From Pseudopyrenochaeta lycopersici (Eukaryota > Ascomycota > Dothideomycetes > Pleosporales > Pseudopyrenochaetaceae), in assembly GCA_003313425.1 (NCBI GenBank), contig NHZP01000013.1, positions 434,001 through 498,000 of the forward strand: a stretch of 64,000 nucleotides of DNA, in the 5' to 3' direction. This document shows positions 34,351-44,873 of this stretch, piece by piece (the first letter of the stretch is position 1; each line of letters starts with the position of its first letter). The position numbers and the translations under genes are program-made. A model generated the notes under the pieces. The model did not search any database. It worked only from the letters and a program-made list of their open reading frames with translations, and had not been told where the DNA came from.

Positions 34351-35468
34351 TACTTAGCTTTATTTTATTGAATATACTTTTATAAGCTCTACTAAGCACT
34401 AAGTAAATATTTTTATTATTACTTAATTTATATTAAAATTAGTTTTATTACTATAATATTTATAATTTTAGTGTTTTTATTAACCTAGTTATTTAGAAAA
34501 GAGCTTAACTCTAACTTACGAGTATATATATAAGATTCTTTTGCTTAAAATAGTAGTTTTTAATATAATTTAATATATAATAAAACTTAAAATAATTAAT
34601 ATATAGTCTATAATTAAAGTATTAGTTTTAGCTAGTTAATAATAAAAAAATTGTACTTTTAGCTTATAACTAATCTATAAAAGTTTTTAAGCTAAATATA
34701 TAAAATTACTTTTTATAATTAGTTAAGTAGTGTTATACTAGGTCTATTATATATAATAATTAATATAGATTTTTTATAAAATACTACTAGCTATTAAAAA
34801 ATATTATAATTTAACTAAAGAAAGTTTTCTAAACTTTTAATATTTTAAAACTAAAATATATTATATAAATAAGTAAATAAGACGTTAGAACTTTACTATT
34901 TCTAATTAAATTCTTATATAGTTTTATATATAGTATTTTGTATAGCTATTAGCTATAGTTATATAAAATTCTATACTTATTTCTATAAATAGAAATAAAG
35001 TTTTAAAATTAGTAATTACTAATTACTAATGCTACTTAGTAATAGTAATTACTATTACTAACGCTAAAAATTACATTAGTAATTACTAATTACTATTACT
35101 ATTACTATTACTTAGTAAAGTAGTAACCCTGCTATAGAGCTTCTTAAGGCGGTTATCCTTTAGTATATTCTTAGGTTATAATACTATCCCCCTCCTCTAA
35201 TAACTTATACTCTTATAAGTTAATCTAATATCCTCCTAGGCTACATACTATTACTAAAAATATAGAGATTAAATAAATAATAAAGGTTAGGACGTAATAG
35301 TATCCTATAAGTAGTATATAAAAAATAACTTAGGATATTAGATATCCTCTTTATTTATAAAGTATAAGAACTATAAGAGAGTTAGAGGGTAGGTAGAATA
35401 CGTACTTATTAATATCTTAGTTTTAAACTTTTTAAAGATTAATAGGGAGTTAGTAGACCTAGACTAAT

Positions 35469-35770
35469 TGTAAGGCAGTCAACACGCACAGTTGGGACGG
35501 TCTTAGTTGAAGAAACTCAATTTAAAAGGAAATGGACAAAATAGCAGATACCTCTCACCTTCGGGGAAGAGGTGCTGCCTATATACATGAGCTAGAGCAG
35601 GCTAGTCCCGATCCAGTTACCTAGCTTGGTGAAAGGTAAGAGGTAACAGTTACCTTTCACCTGCGTCTAGTAACTTGGCAGGATCGTTACCTTTTACCTG
35701 CGTCTAGTAACTTGGAAGGATTGAACCCTTTCACCTGCGTCTAGTAACCTGAAAGGATTAAACTTTAACA
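35469..35770 (-). mobile_element. LTR of Gypsy family B, copy 2
   Basis: Starts TGTAAGGCAGTCAACACGCA, ends ACTTTAACA. 302 bp, longer than copy 1 because the CCTTTCACCTGCGTCTAGTAAC module is present three times near its right end. Followed by a poly-C tract at 35774-35781, again a polypurine tract on the minus strand. Confidence 0.78.
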
Positions 35771-38193
35771 CGACCCCCCCCTTCAAAATAGTAAGGGCCT
35801 CTAAACTAAGAGATAAAAATTTAAGATAAAACATAAGAAAACTGTTTACTACTAAGTCCCTCTAACTTAGTAAATCTAGTAATAGGCTTTATATAGCGCT
35901 GCGCATATCTAAACAGTTTCCTATACAAAATTACTAAGCTCTAAGGTGTTTTCTAACACTTCTACCCCGCGACGCGAAAACAGAACTTAAAGACCTTCGT
36001 ATAATACATATAGGAGTAACCTTTACAATTTTCATTTAGTTGCGAGGTCTCTAGACGTAGCGCGCAAAGCAAGGCGCACTGCGCAGAGTAAGGGCGAAGG
36101 CGAGCAATCTTAAGGCTATAGATGCGCGAATTAAGGCTAGAGGCGCGCAAATTAAGGCAAATTAAGGCGCGCTAACTTAAGCAAAACTGTTTAGATACCT
36201 TCGTCGCCGCTAAGATACTCTTCTACAGCTAGCCTATCCTTATTAAGTAGTAACCAATTTAGAGGCATGTAATAAGTAGGTAGCTTAGGCTTATTAGGCT
36301 GTCGCTAATAAAACAGATAAGTGTCGTAGTTGTCAGGGTACTTAGTTGCCAGGTGCCAGGTAGGTTTTAGGTATCTAGTCTATTTAATTAGGTACTACCA
36401 CTTGCGCTTTCGGCGGCCTTTAACGCTAGTTTACTAGCAATTAAGAAAATTATTAATAAGCTACTTATCTTAAACCTTACTATTAGGATTAATTACTTTA
36501 ACAGCTACTAGCTAAGCTAGCGCTTAATCTAGAAGCCCTTTTAAGGGCGCAGGCTAAAGAAGCTTAGAGTAAAACATAGGAAAAACTCCGCTGCCTAACA
36601 TGTCTAGTAGAAGGTCTAATTAATACGCCTAGCTGTTATACACGACTCTTATAACGCTGTAAGGCCCTACCTACTTAAGGTCTAGCTTCTTTAATTCCTG
36701 TTTAGTAGACTAATTAATTATATTAACTATAACTTAGTCTCTAACAGCGTACTTTAGTACTAATTAGTAAGAAGTATTAGCGTAGTAAGCTTATTCTTAT
36801 TAAGCCTATAGTATTTATTCTTATAAATAAGCGACTAGGTCTGCGTAGGTGTTTATAAGCTCGTCTACCTAGATTTTATTACTAGCTGCGGCGCTACTAA
36901 GCTTTTTATTATAGTTTTCCCTAAGGTGTATACTACTGCAAGAGTAATATCTAAGATCTATAAAGAATAGCGTTATACCTATAGAGGCGTTAACTGTATT
37001 ATTAGCCTAAAACTTAGCGACGTAAAGCTAGGCAGCCTAGTTAGTTTATGCGTAGTTAATATACTAATAAAGATAAATTTCTAAGGCTTAATTTGCCTAC
37101 TTAGTCTGCCTATCTGTTTTAGGGTAATAGGCTGTTAATAAGCGCTGTTAGATACGCAGTCGCTTACAGACCTACCTCTAAAACTAACTAACAAAATTTA
37201 AACTGTAGTTAGAGATAATACTAAGAGGAATACTATACAATTTAAAGACCTCTATAAAGCACTTAGCAGCTTTAGCTATAGTATAGCTATACGTAGGGAA
37301 AAAGTACTATCTTTTTATAAGGTAGTCTATAATAATAAAGATATTCTTAAAAGTATAGCTATCTAGCTAAGAGGTAGGTAAATCTTAAATAAAATTAACT
37401 AAAATTTCCGTCTAGCGTCTATAAGGTACTAGCAGTAGCTGTAAGTAACTATGCTTGCCGTCCTAAGGGCTTTTTATTTAGTAATAAGTAGCGCACGCGT
37501 TGTAATACTGTTTGATTAACAGGTGCATCTTTAGCTAGTAATACCGCGAGTATATAAGGAAGAACGTGTTGCGAGGGCCCTTATAACTAGTAATTTAATA
37601 GTCGTAATATAACTCTATAATACGTCGGCGTAACTATAGGTTAGGAGGCACGTAAAGCCTAGTCTTATCTATCTACAGGCGTTAGGAAGCTCCTTTACCT
37701 GTGCTTAACAGGTCTGCAGTAGAGAAATAGTAGCTATTCTTATAAAACTATAATAGTAATTTAGCGGTTTCTATATTAATAGCTTTAAAGGCCTTTTTAG
37801 CTATAGCGTTGTTAGCGTACGCAGCGTCTAGGATTTCTTCTGTTAACTAATAGTTGTCCTCGTAACAGGGTAGCGAAGGATCTATTATACCGTCAATAGG
37901 CGTAGAATTATTATTATTATTATTAAATTCTATAGGAAAGTCTGTTTTATAAGCGCAGGTAAAGTAAAATTATACTACCTTAGCTTATTCCTAGAACATT
38001 TAGTCTAGGGACTTAGGTTAACTAAGAGCTAAGGCGCGCAAGGCTGTTGTAACTGCTAGTTACATGCCTAAGGAGAGCACTTAGGGTCTAAGAATAGCAG
38101 CCCGTGTACTGTGACGAGGGTCTTCTACGTCTGTTAGGGTATCTTAAGGTTAACAGCTTAAAGCGTCTGCTTTACTGTTAGTTTCCCTAGGGG
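35771..38193 (-). mobile_element. Gypsy family B internal region (pol remnant)
   Basis: Minus-strand remnant of Ty3/Gypsy pol. Around 37090-37150 the complement reads AYYPKTDRQTK, the mutated form of the integrase motif [11 protein letters not shown]; the changes fit C to T and G to A. No long frame remains. Interrupted at 38193 by the hAT element B; I cannot find its other LTR next to it. Confidence 0.65.
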
Positions 38194-38474
38194 CAGGGAT
38201 GCACAAAATTTAGTAATTAGTAAATCTAGTAATTACTTAGTAATTACTAATTTAGTAATTACTAATTAGTAAATAGTAATTACTAAAGGTACTTAGTAAT
38301 TACTATTAGTAATTACTAAATTATAAATTAGTAAAAATTTAGTAATCTATATTTTATATTATATAGTTACTAGTAGTAAAATCTAGATTCTTTAACTATT
38401 AGAGACTAGAATATATTAATAAATTGTATATTAAAAAAAAAGTAATTAAATTTAAATAAAAAATCTTTATTAAT

Positions 38475-38546
38475 CTATTAAACTAACTAAATTTATAAAA
38501 CTAACTAAATTTATAAAACTAACTAAATTTATAAAACTAACTAAAT
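38475..38546. repeat. 18-bp tandem repeat near left end of hAT B
   Basis: Three to four copies of ACTAACTAAATTTATAAA. The deletion derivative has about seven copies at the homologous site (45095-45228), so the array length differs between the two copies. Confidence 0.9.
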
Positions 38547-38825
38547 AAACACTACTATTATATATTAATAATATTTAGACTAAAATATCTTATTATTCTA
38601 TATATTATAGTATAGTAATATATAATATTATAATTATATAGTATAATACTATATTAAATTATTACTACTAGGACTTATATTTCTACTATTTCTACTATTT
38701 CTACTAGTATTAGAACTTAAATTAGTACTAGTATTAAAACTAGTTATACTAGTCGTACTTTTATCTTCTATATTAAAATCTTCTTCTATATTTATCCTTT
38801 CTTTTTCTTTTTCTTTTCCTTTCTT

Positions 38826-41018
38826 TTATTTATTATTATAATTACTAATTATATTATCTTTAAAAAATAAATTATTATTTATAATTTCTTCTTTATCTAC
38901 TATACTATTTAATTCCTTTAATATAATTAATTTTTTAATAGTACTAGATAATAATCTATTTCTAGATTTAGTTACTATATTAGCTGTTTTAGAAAAAGTA
39001 GATTCACTAGGATTAGAAGTAGCTAATATAGCTAAATAGTCTTTAGCTATTTTATATATTATAGGAAATCTATCTTTATTAGTATTATAGTAGTTTTCTA
39101 GAGTTATATTCTTAGTTATTCTAGGTTCTTTTAAATATAGTTCTACTTCGTTCTCTATACAGTTACTATTAATAGATTTATTAGGTAATATAAATATTTC
39201 ATCATCACTATTATAATTATCTTCTATAGTATTTAGTATATCTAAACTAGAACTAGAATTAAAACTACTATTTATATTTATACTATTATTACTCTCTATA
39301 TTATATTTTTTTTTATATCTATTATATATTTCTATAAAATATAATTTTATATTATCTACTATTATACTATTAAAATCTAAACTATTATATATATCTAATT
39401 TAAAATGCGGATCTAATAAAGTTACTATATATAGATCTTTTAATTTATCTATATTAGTATTATTTATAGGATAATAAAATAATAATTTATCTATAGCTTG
39501 TTGTATTCCTTCTTTTAATAATAAGTCTTTTTCTTCTATAAAATAAAGTATATCTATTAATTTTTTATATAGTTGAGTTATATATATAAGAATATAAGAA
39601 TTACTAGTAAAACCTTGTAATTTTATAGTAGGTTTTTGAAATATTTCTAAAATTGACTTTATTTTTATTAAATAATTCCAATCTTCTATTTTTATAGTAA
39701 AAGATTCTAAATTTAGATCTTTTTTCTTTTTATTAGATAAGCTATTAGCTTTATTAATAATATATATAATCTCATCTTTAAAATAAATAAATCTATCTAA
39801 CATATTATAAGTAGAGAGCCATCTAGTACTATTATCTTTTATTAGTATTTCAGGGCCTATATTACTTAATTTATTATCCTTAACTACCTTTTTAAAGTAA
39901 TTTTTTAAAAAATGATTATATTTAAATTTATTAATAATATTTCTAATAGTTATAGGTAAGGCTTTTCTATTATTAATAAAATCTATACTATTATTATCTT
40001 TATTAAGTTTTTCTATTATAGTATTTAGATTATTATTAAATTTTTTAGTATTATTAATAGTAAAAAAGGTATAGTCTAGAAAATTATTACTAATTAGATT
40101 TAATATATGTGCTACACACTTTATATCTATAATATTATAGTTAAATTTAGAATTATAACTATCTTTTATTAACTTAATAGTACTATTAATACTAGAAGCA
40201 TTATCTCTAGTTATACTTATAATATTATTTCTTATATTAAAATCTTTTAATATACTATTAACTATCTTATAGATAATACTACCAGTATAAGATTCAAAAT
40301 TATTAAGATCTTCAAAACCTATTAAATAACTTTTAAATTTAAAGTTAATATCTAAAAAATGTAAAGTTATAGCTAAAAAATCTATATTATTATTAGATCG
40401 CCATTCATCTAAAGTAATAGAATATTTACTATTATTATTTTTTAAGAGTAATTTTAGTTTATTTACTTCTAAAGTATAAAAGCTATCTAGTTCTCTTTTT
40501 ATAGTAGTTCTACTTATAGTAGGTATATCATCTTTTAAATATTTTATAAAATTATTAAAACTACTACTTTCTACTATACTAAAAGGTAAATTATTAGATA
40601 TAATAAAAGATAATAGATTAGTTTTATATTCTTCTTTACTAAAAAAGATAAAGCTAGGTCTTTTTTTTATATTAGAATTTCTAAAATAATTATTTAAAGT
40701 ATTAGTAGTACTACTAGTACTATAATCTATATTAGAATTACTTTCTATATCTTCATCTATACTAATAGTATTATTTATAGTAAAGTGCTTAGCTTTAAAA
40801 TGTATACTTAAATTACTAGTATTTATAGGCCACTTTAATTTAGTACTATAATTACAACTATTACAACTAGCTTTAAATAATCTATATTCTCCTTCTTTAT
40901 AAGGTAGTAGTTCTAATTTAAATTTTCTATCTTTAAATATAGGAGCTAAATTAGCTATACTAGGTAATTCTAAATTAGGACTTAATAAATCTTGTTTAGA
41001 AAAGATTTTTCTAGACAT
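38826..41018 (-). CDS. hAT transposase with BED zinc finger
   Basis: Intact 730-residue frame. BED-type finger C52-x2-C55..H73-x4-H78; RNase H-like core with D204 in TLDEWRS, D272 in ITRDNAS, the conserved KCVAHILNL (C301/H304), STRWLSTYNML (around 400), LLDPHF (H539) and the C-terminal hAT dimerisation part with E672 in ATSNPSESTFS. These are the expected landmarks of an active hAT transposase, and none is broken. The protein is very rich in Asn, Ile, Lys, Leu, Ser and Tyr. Residues whose codons need CA or TG (His 6, Gln 6, Cys 4, Trp 4, Met 2; 22 of 730) are rare and sit largely in the motifs above. Whether it is expressed cannot be seen. Confidence 0.93.
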   Translation of the reverse strand: MSRKIFSKQDLLSPNLELPSIANLAPIFKDRKFKLELLPYKEGEYRLFKASCNSCNYSTKLKWPINTSNLSIHFKAKHFTINNTISIDEDIESNSNIDYSTSSTTNTLNNYFRNSNIKKRPSFIFFSKEEYKTNLLSFIISNNLPFSIVESSSFNNFIKYLKDDIPTISRTTIKRELDSFYTLEVNKLKLLLKNNNSKYSITLDEWRSNNNIDFLAITLHFLDINFKFKSYLIGFEDLNNFESYTGSIIYKIVNSILKDFNIRNNIISITRDNASSINSTIKLIKDSYNSKFNYNIIDIKCVAHILNLISNNFLDYTFFTINNTKKFNNNLNTIIEKLNKDNNSIDFINNRKALPITIRNIINKFKYNHFLKNYFKKVVKDNKLSNIGPEILIKDNSTRWLSTYNMLDRFIYFKDEIIYIINKANSLSNKKKKDLNLESFTIKIEDWNYLIKIKSILEIFQKPTIKLQGFTSNSYILIYITQLYKKLIDILYFIEEKDLLLKEGIQQAIDKLLFYYPINNTNIDKLKDLYIVTLLDPHFKLDIYNSLDFNSIIVDNIKLYFIEIYNRYKKKYNIESNNSININSSFNSSSSLDILNTIEDNYNSDDEIFILPNKSINSNCIENEVELYLKEPRITKNITLENYYNTNKDRFPIIYKIAKDYLAILATSNPSESTFSKTANIVTKSRNRLLSSTIKKLIILKELNSIVDKEEIINNNLFFKDNIISNYNNK

Positions 41019-41159
41019 AATATAAATACTTTTATATAATAATAGAGTTAAAAGAGTTAAATTTTAATTTTAGTATAAGGTATAAAGATATAGTTTAGAA
41101 AAAAGAATAGAAAAAGTATAGATTCTATAGTATTTATATATTATAAGTAAAACTAGAAT

Positions 41160-41490
41160 CTAATTAAGAATGTAATTTAGTTGAGAATTTAATTTAGTTA
41201 AGAATTTAATTTAGTTAAGAATTTAATTTAGTTAGGAATTTAATTTAATTAAGAATTTAATTTACTTTAAAACTTAATTTAGCTAAGAATTTAATTTAAT
41301 TAAGAATTTAATTTAGTAAGGAATCTAATTTAGTTAAGAATTTAATTTAGTTAGGAATTTAATTTAGTTAGGAATCTAATTTAATTAAGAATTTAATTTA
41401 GTAAGGAATCTAATTTAGTTAAGAATTTAATTTAGTTAGGAATCTAATTTAGTTAGGAATTTAATTTAGTTAAGAACTTAACTTAGAATC
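41160..41490. repeat. 17-bp tandem repeats between the two hAT B genes
   Basis: About nineteen imperfect copies of TTAAGAATTTAATTTAG fill the space between the divergent starts of the transposase (41018) and the spliced gene (41636). A possible shared promoter or transposase-binding region; function is inference. Confidence 0.85.
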
Positions 41491-41635
41491 TATATTATAA
41501 CTATATATATATCTATACTACCTTTTATTTTATTCTTTAAAAATAAAAGATAAGATCCTTATCTACTATCTATATATACTAGTAAATCTACTTTATCTTT
41601 TTATTTTACTAAAGTTTTTTTAAACTATAGTTAAA

Positions 41636-42428
41636 ATGCTTACTAAATCTACCTTTATCTCTACTATTATTAATAATAGTATAGTAGTTAAATCTACTAA
41701 ACTAGACTCTACTATAAAAGCTATAATTAATAATTATAGAAATTTTAAAGGTAAGTTATATTATTATTAATAATAATATTTAAATATATTAATTTTATAT
41801 TAGATAAAAACTCTATATATATTATAGATTATTTAAATACTTTAAGAATAGTTTATTATTTAAATAGACTAAGCTATTATAAAAAAGATAGAGTTAAAGC
41901 TACTTTAAGTAAGTTTAATATAATTAATATGATTTAAAAAAGACTTTCTTAATATTATTATAGATCTATTAAGAAAAGCGAATATAGAAATAGAGAATCT
42001 ATTTTTACTAGATAATAGTACTATAGATAATTCTCTTTCTACTACATTAGAAAGTATTAATAAATACTTAATTAATATAAGTATTTTATTTAAAGATTAT
42101 AGTAAGTTATCTATTTATATATATATATAACTATTACTAATTATATATAGATATAATTAAAAGCTTTATAAATAAGCTTATAATTACTTCTAAAGAAGTA
42201 GATAATATAAAAGCTAAACTAGCTATTAAAGAGAATTGTTTTACTTTAAAAGAGGAGTTTATTAAAGAAGATTTCTATTTTTTAAATAATTTAAATCTTT
42301 ATAATAAAGAGTTTTATACTCTAGAAGAGATTAAATTAAGTAGAAGCTTTTATAATTTATACGAAGATTTTATAGCTTCTAATTTAGAAGCTATAGATTT
42401 CTTAAATTCTTTAGGTAGTTTAGATTAG
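41636..42428 (+). CDS. second gene of hAT B, spliced, unknown function
   Basis: I recognise no family. Four exons, 41636-41750, 41804-41908, 41964-42101 and 42151-42428, give 211 residues and a single stop at the end. All three introns (53, 55, 49 bp) start with GTAAGT, end in TAG and are phase 1; every exon is open only in the frame the splicing predicts. Intron 2 could end 21 nt earlier at an AAG, in frame, but would then be only 34 nt. The protein is helical-looking and Asn/Ile/Leu/Lys-rich with no transmembrane segment or zinc motif. The last exon (KEEFIKEDFYFLNNLNLYNK, then EFYTLEEIKLSRSFYNLYED) recurs intact in the deletion derivative and, diverged, near 55233-55422. Being divergent from the transposase inside the same ends suggests an accessory transposition protein. 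That role is inference. Confidence 0.72.
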
Positions 42429-42752
42429 CTAGTTTTTTATTTAATATATATTTTTTTAGTAAGACTATATTATATTTTCTAATTCCTATTATTTCTAAAT
42501 TTCTAGAATATTATATATAATAATATAGATAGAAAGAGTAGTTTATAAATCTATAGTTAAAATTTTATATTTAATAAGTTTAATTTACTATATATAGTTA
42601 TAATATAAAAATATTATAAGCTTTAGATATAGAACTATAAAAATATAGAGTTTCTATTTTTAGAATTTTACTAATTACTAAATAGTAACTTAGTAATTAC
42701 TAAAGGTACTTAGTAATAGTAATTACTATTACTTAGTAAATATGCAACCCTG

Positions 42753-44873
42753 ATCTATATACATAGAAGTTATGCAGGTTGCTTAGTGTGCTCAGTGTGC
42801 TCAGCATCGCTGATCAGACTGATTAACTAAGCACGTTACGTGACCTCGGTTGTTGGTCCAATACTTATAAGGTCCAGTTAGGGCTACTAGAGCAGGGTTC
42901 TAGCAGGATCGTAATATATAGATACTAGTAAAGTACTTATACCTATAAGGCTAGTAAGGAAAGACTTTCTATTTATAGGAAAAGACGTTACTAAGTTCTT
43001 AGATAACTTTAATTACTAGGCAGATAATAGCAGTTATAATAACTATTAAAAGATAAGAATTTTTCTAGACTTCTATAATACTATATACAGAAGCTTTATT
43101 AAGAAAATAAGGCTATATAGGGTACTAGACTAGAAGAAGCTTTAAGAAGTAATAAAAGAGTATTAGCACGATTAAGATGTAGCTTAATATATAGGAACAT
43201 AAGTGTTCCTAGAGACCTATATTTCTAAGACGTTAAGAAAATTCCTAAGACTATCTAAGTATTTAACTAACTTTACAGCGTACAGTAACGCTTATATTAA
43301 GATAGGCTAGCTGTATAGGATAGAGGCTGGCTTCTTTTTTACTAGATGCCTTCTAAGAGAAGACTAGAATATAATCTTTATATATATATATAAAGGACTA
43401 ATTCTAGATAAGCTAGAGAGTTTTAATATTAAGAAGATTTATACGTATCTTAAGCGCATGTACTACTAGAGAGAGGGGATAAAACAGATATCCTCTAGCT
43501 ATATAGAAAGAGAGGCTAAGCTTATATACTAGATCCTTATTTAAGAAAAGAAAATATTAATAGCTAAGTAGCTAAAAGACGTAGTTAATAACTATAAGAA
43601 AAGTAAGGTTTAAGAGGAAGCTAGGCCTGCTCTTCTACTTAGTGTAGATCTAGAGGTTTAAGACCTTATTTTAGCCCTTAGTAACTAGAAGATTAGCCTA
43701 GCTAAGGTTAATAAGATAATAGTTTATCCTAAACTAGGTCAGATTCTAAGGAACCTAGCTACGTACGCGTACTTTATTAGCTAAGTGGTCTTAAGAGATA
43801 ATACTAAGCAGCTACTATTAGAAAGGAATAATAGCTTGTATATAATAATAGCTCCTTACAGCTTAAATCCTTAGTAAGGCGCGATTACTATCTAAGGCCG
43901 TAAATATTAAAATACTTATAATATATGTAACCTCCTTAGTTATATTACTAGAGAATATAAGCTATATTAGCTGCTTTTATATCATAGCTAGATTAGCTTT
44001 AAGTAGAGTAAGGAAGTTAGATATAAGACTTACAATTTTAGTCCTTTGTATAAGAGGTTAAGGTAAATCTAAAGAACTGCACCTTAAACACTATAGCTCT
44101 ATTAGTTAAAATAGAAAATTTAGGAGTATTATAGAGTTACTAATAATATTCTAGATTAGCTAGCGTTAGTAGTATGTCTAGAGAAGTTTAATAGAGTAGA
44201 CTTAAGGCCTACTTAATATTAAAAGCTTAGACTACTAGCTGTATAGTAATAGAAGGTAGTTAGTCCTAATATAAATATAATTGCAGAAGATAGATATAGC
44301 AGAGCAGCTATAAGCCTAGCTAAGGATCTTCTAAACTTTTAGAACGTTAGGATATTACTAAGAGGCTTAAATAAGGCGTATTTTACTCTTAATAAGGTTA
44401 TATCTTAGGATATTATTCTTAGTACTTTTAAGAAAGAAGTAGTAAATACTAGCTTAACTTATATAGTAACACGCTCTTAAACGCGTTAGAATATTAGGAA
44501 AGATCTAGTTCTTAAGAAAGTTAGGCAGAGTAAAGTTTAGAAGTAAGCTCCTGCTAAACCTTCTTATTCTAAGTAACTAAAGTAAGTTATAGTTAAGAAC
44601 TATTATATACCTGCTATAAGAGGTAACACTGTATTTAAACTAATAGATATTAAGGAATTTAAATAAGTAGAGCTAATTTTATTCGCTAGCTAAGCCTATA
44701 ATAAGCTATTCTCTCTTATATAGCCTCTAGATAATAATAGAAGTTTTTAGGATTTAAAAGCTAAGCCTAAATTTATTAGTTAGAATAAGAAAAAGAAGAA
44801 CTAGAATAATAGCCTTACTAATATAGAGCTCTGTTATTTACTAGGCCTGCATCTAAACTGTATTACTACTACT
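42753..44873 (+). mobile_element. decayed retroelement, gag-like, plus strand
   Basis: TA-converted sequence lying between the two hAT B copies. Plus-strand fragments read like a Gag polyprotein and end near a CYLLGLHLNC-like remnant of a zinc knuckle (about 44830-44860), just before the second hAT copy. 42770-42900 has normal composition and contains short TGCTCAGTG direct repeats. No open frame; family not identified. Confidence 0.4.

Larger units (their letters stand above)
33428..35131 (+). mobile_element. hAT-type element A with 8-bp target duplication
   Basis: Left end CAGGGTTGCCACTTTTTTAG, right end complementary to CAGGGTTACTACTTTACTAA, flanked on both sides by CTATAGAG (33420-33427 and 35132-35139), the 8-bp duplication typical of hAT transposons. 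1704 bp, no coding frame; it is a nonautonomous or decayed element. Contains a long (ATTACT)n satellite and subterminal TAGTAATTACTA motifs shared with the other hAT-like elements here. Confidence 0.85.
38194..42752 (-). mobile_element. hAT element B: two-gene, apparently complete
   Basis: Left end CAGGGATGCACAAAATTTAG, right end complementary to CAGGGTTGCATATTTACTAA; subterminal copies of TAGTAATTACTA. 4559 bp. It contains an intact transposase on the minus strand (38826-41018) and a divergent spliced gene on the plus strand (41636-42428). The flanking 8-mers (CCTAGGGG and ATCTATAT) do not match, so I see no target duplication: recombination or later mutation must be assumed. A deletion derivative lies at 44874-46574. 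Confidence 0.85.

Noticed and set aside
35962..36150. 62-codon minus-strand frame in Gypsy B
   Set aside because: Lies in decayed retroelement DNA with GC-rich scraps; no motif.
38186..42760. 8-bp target duplication of hAT B
   Set aside because: The flanking 8-mers CCTAGGGG and ATCTATAT do not match, nor do they pair with the flanks of the deleted copy.
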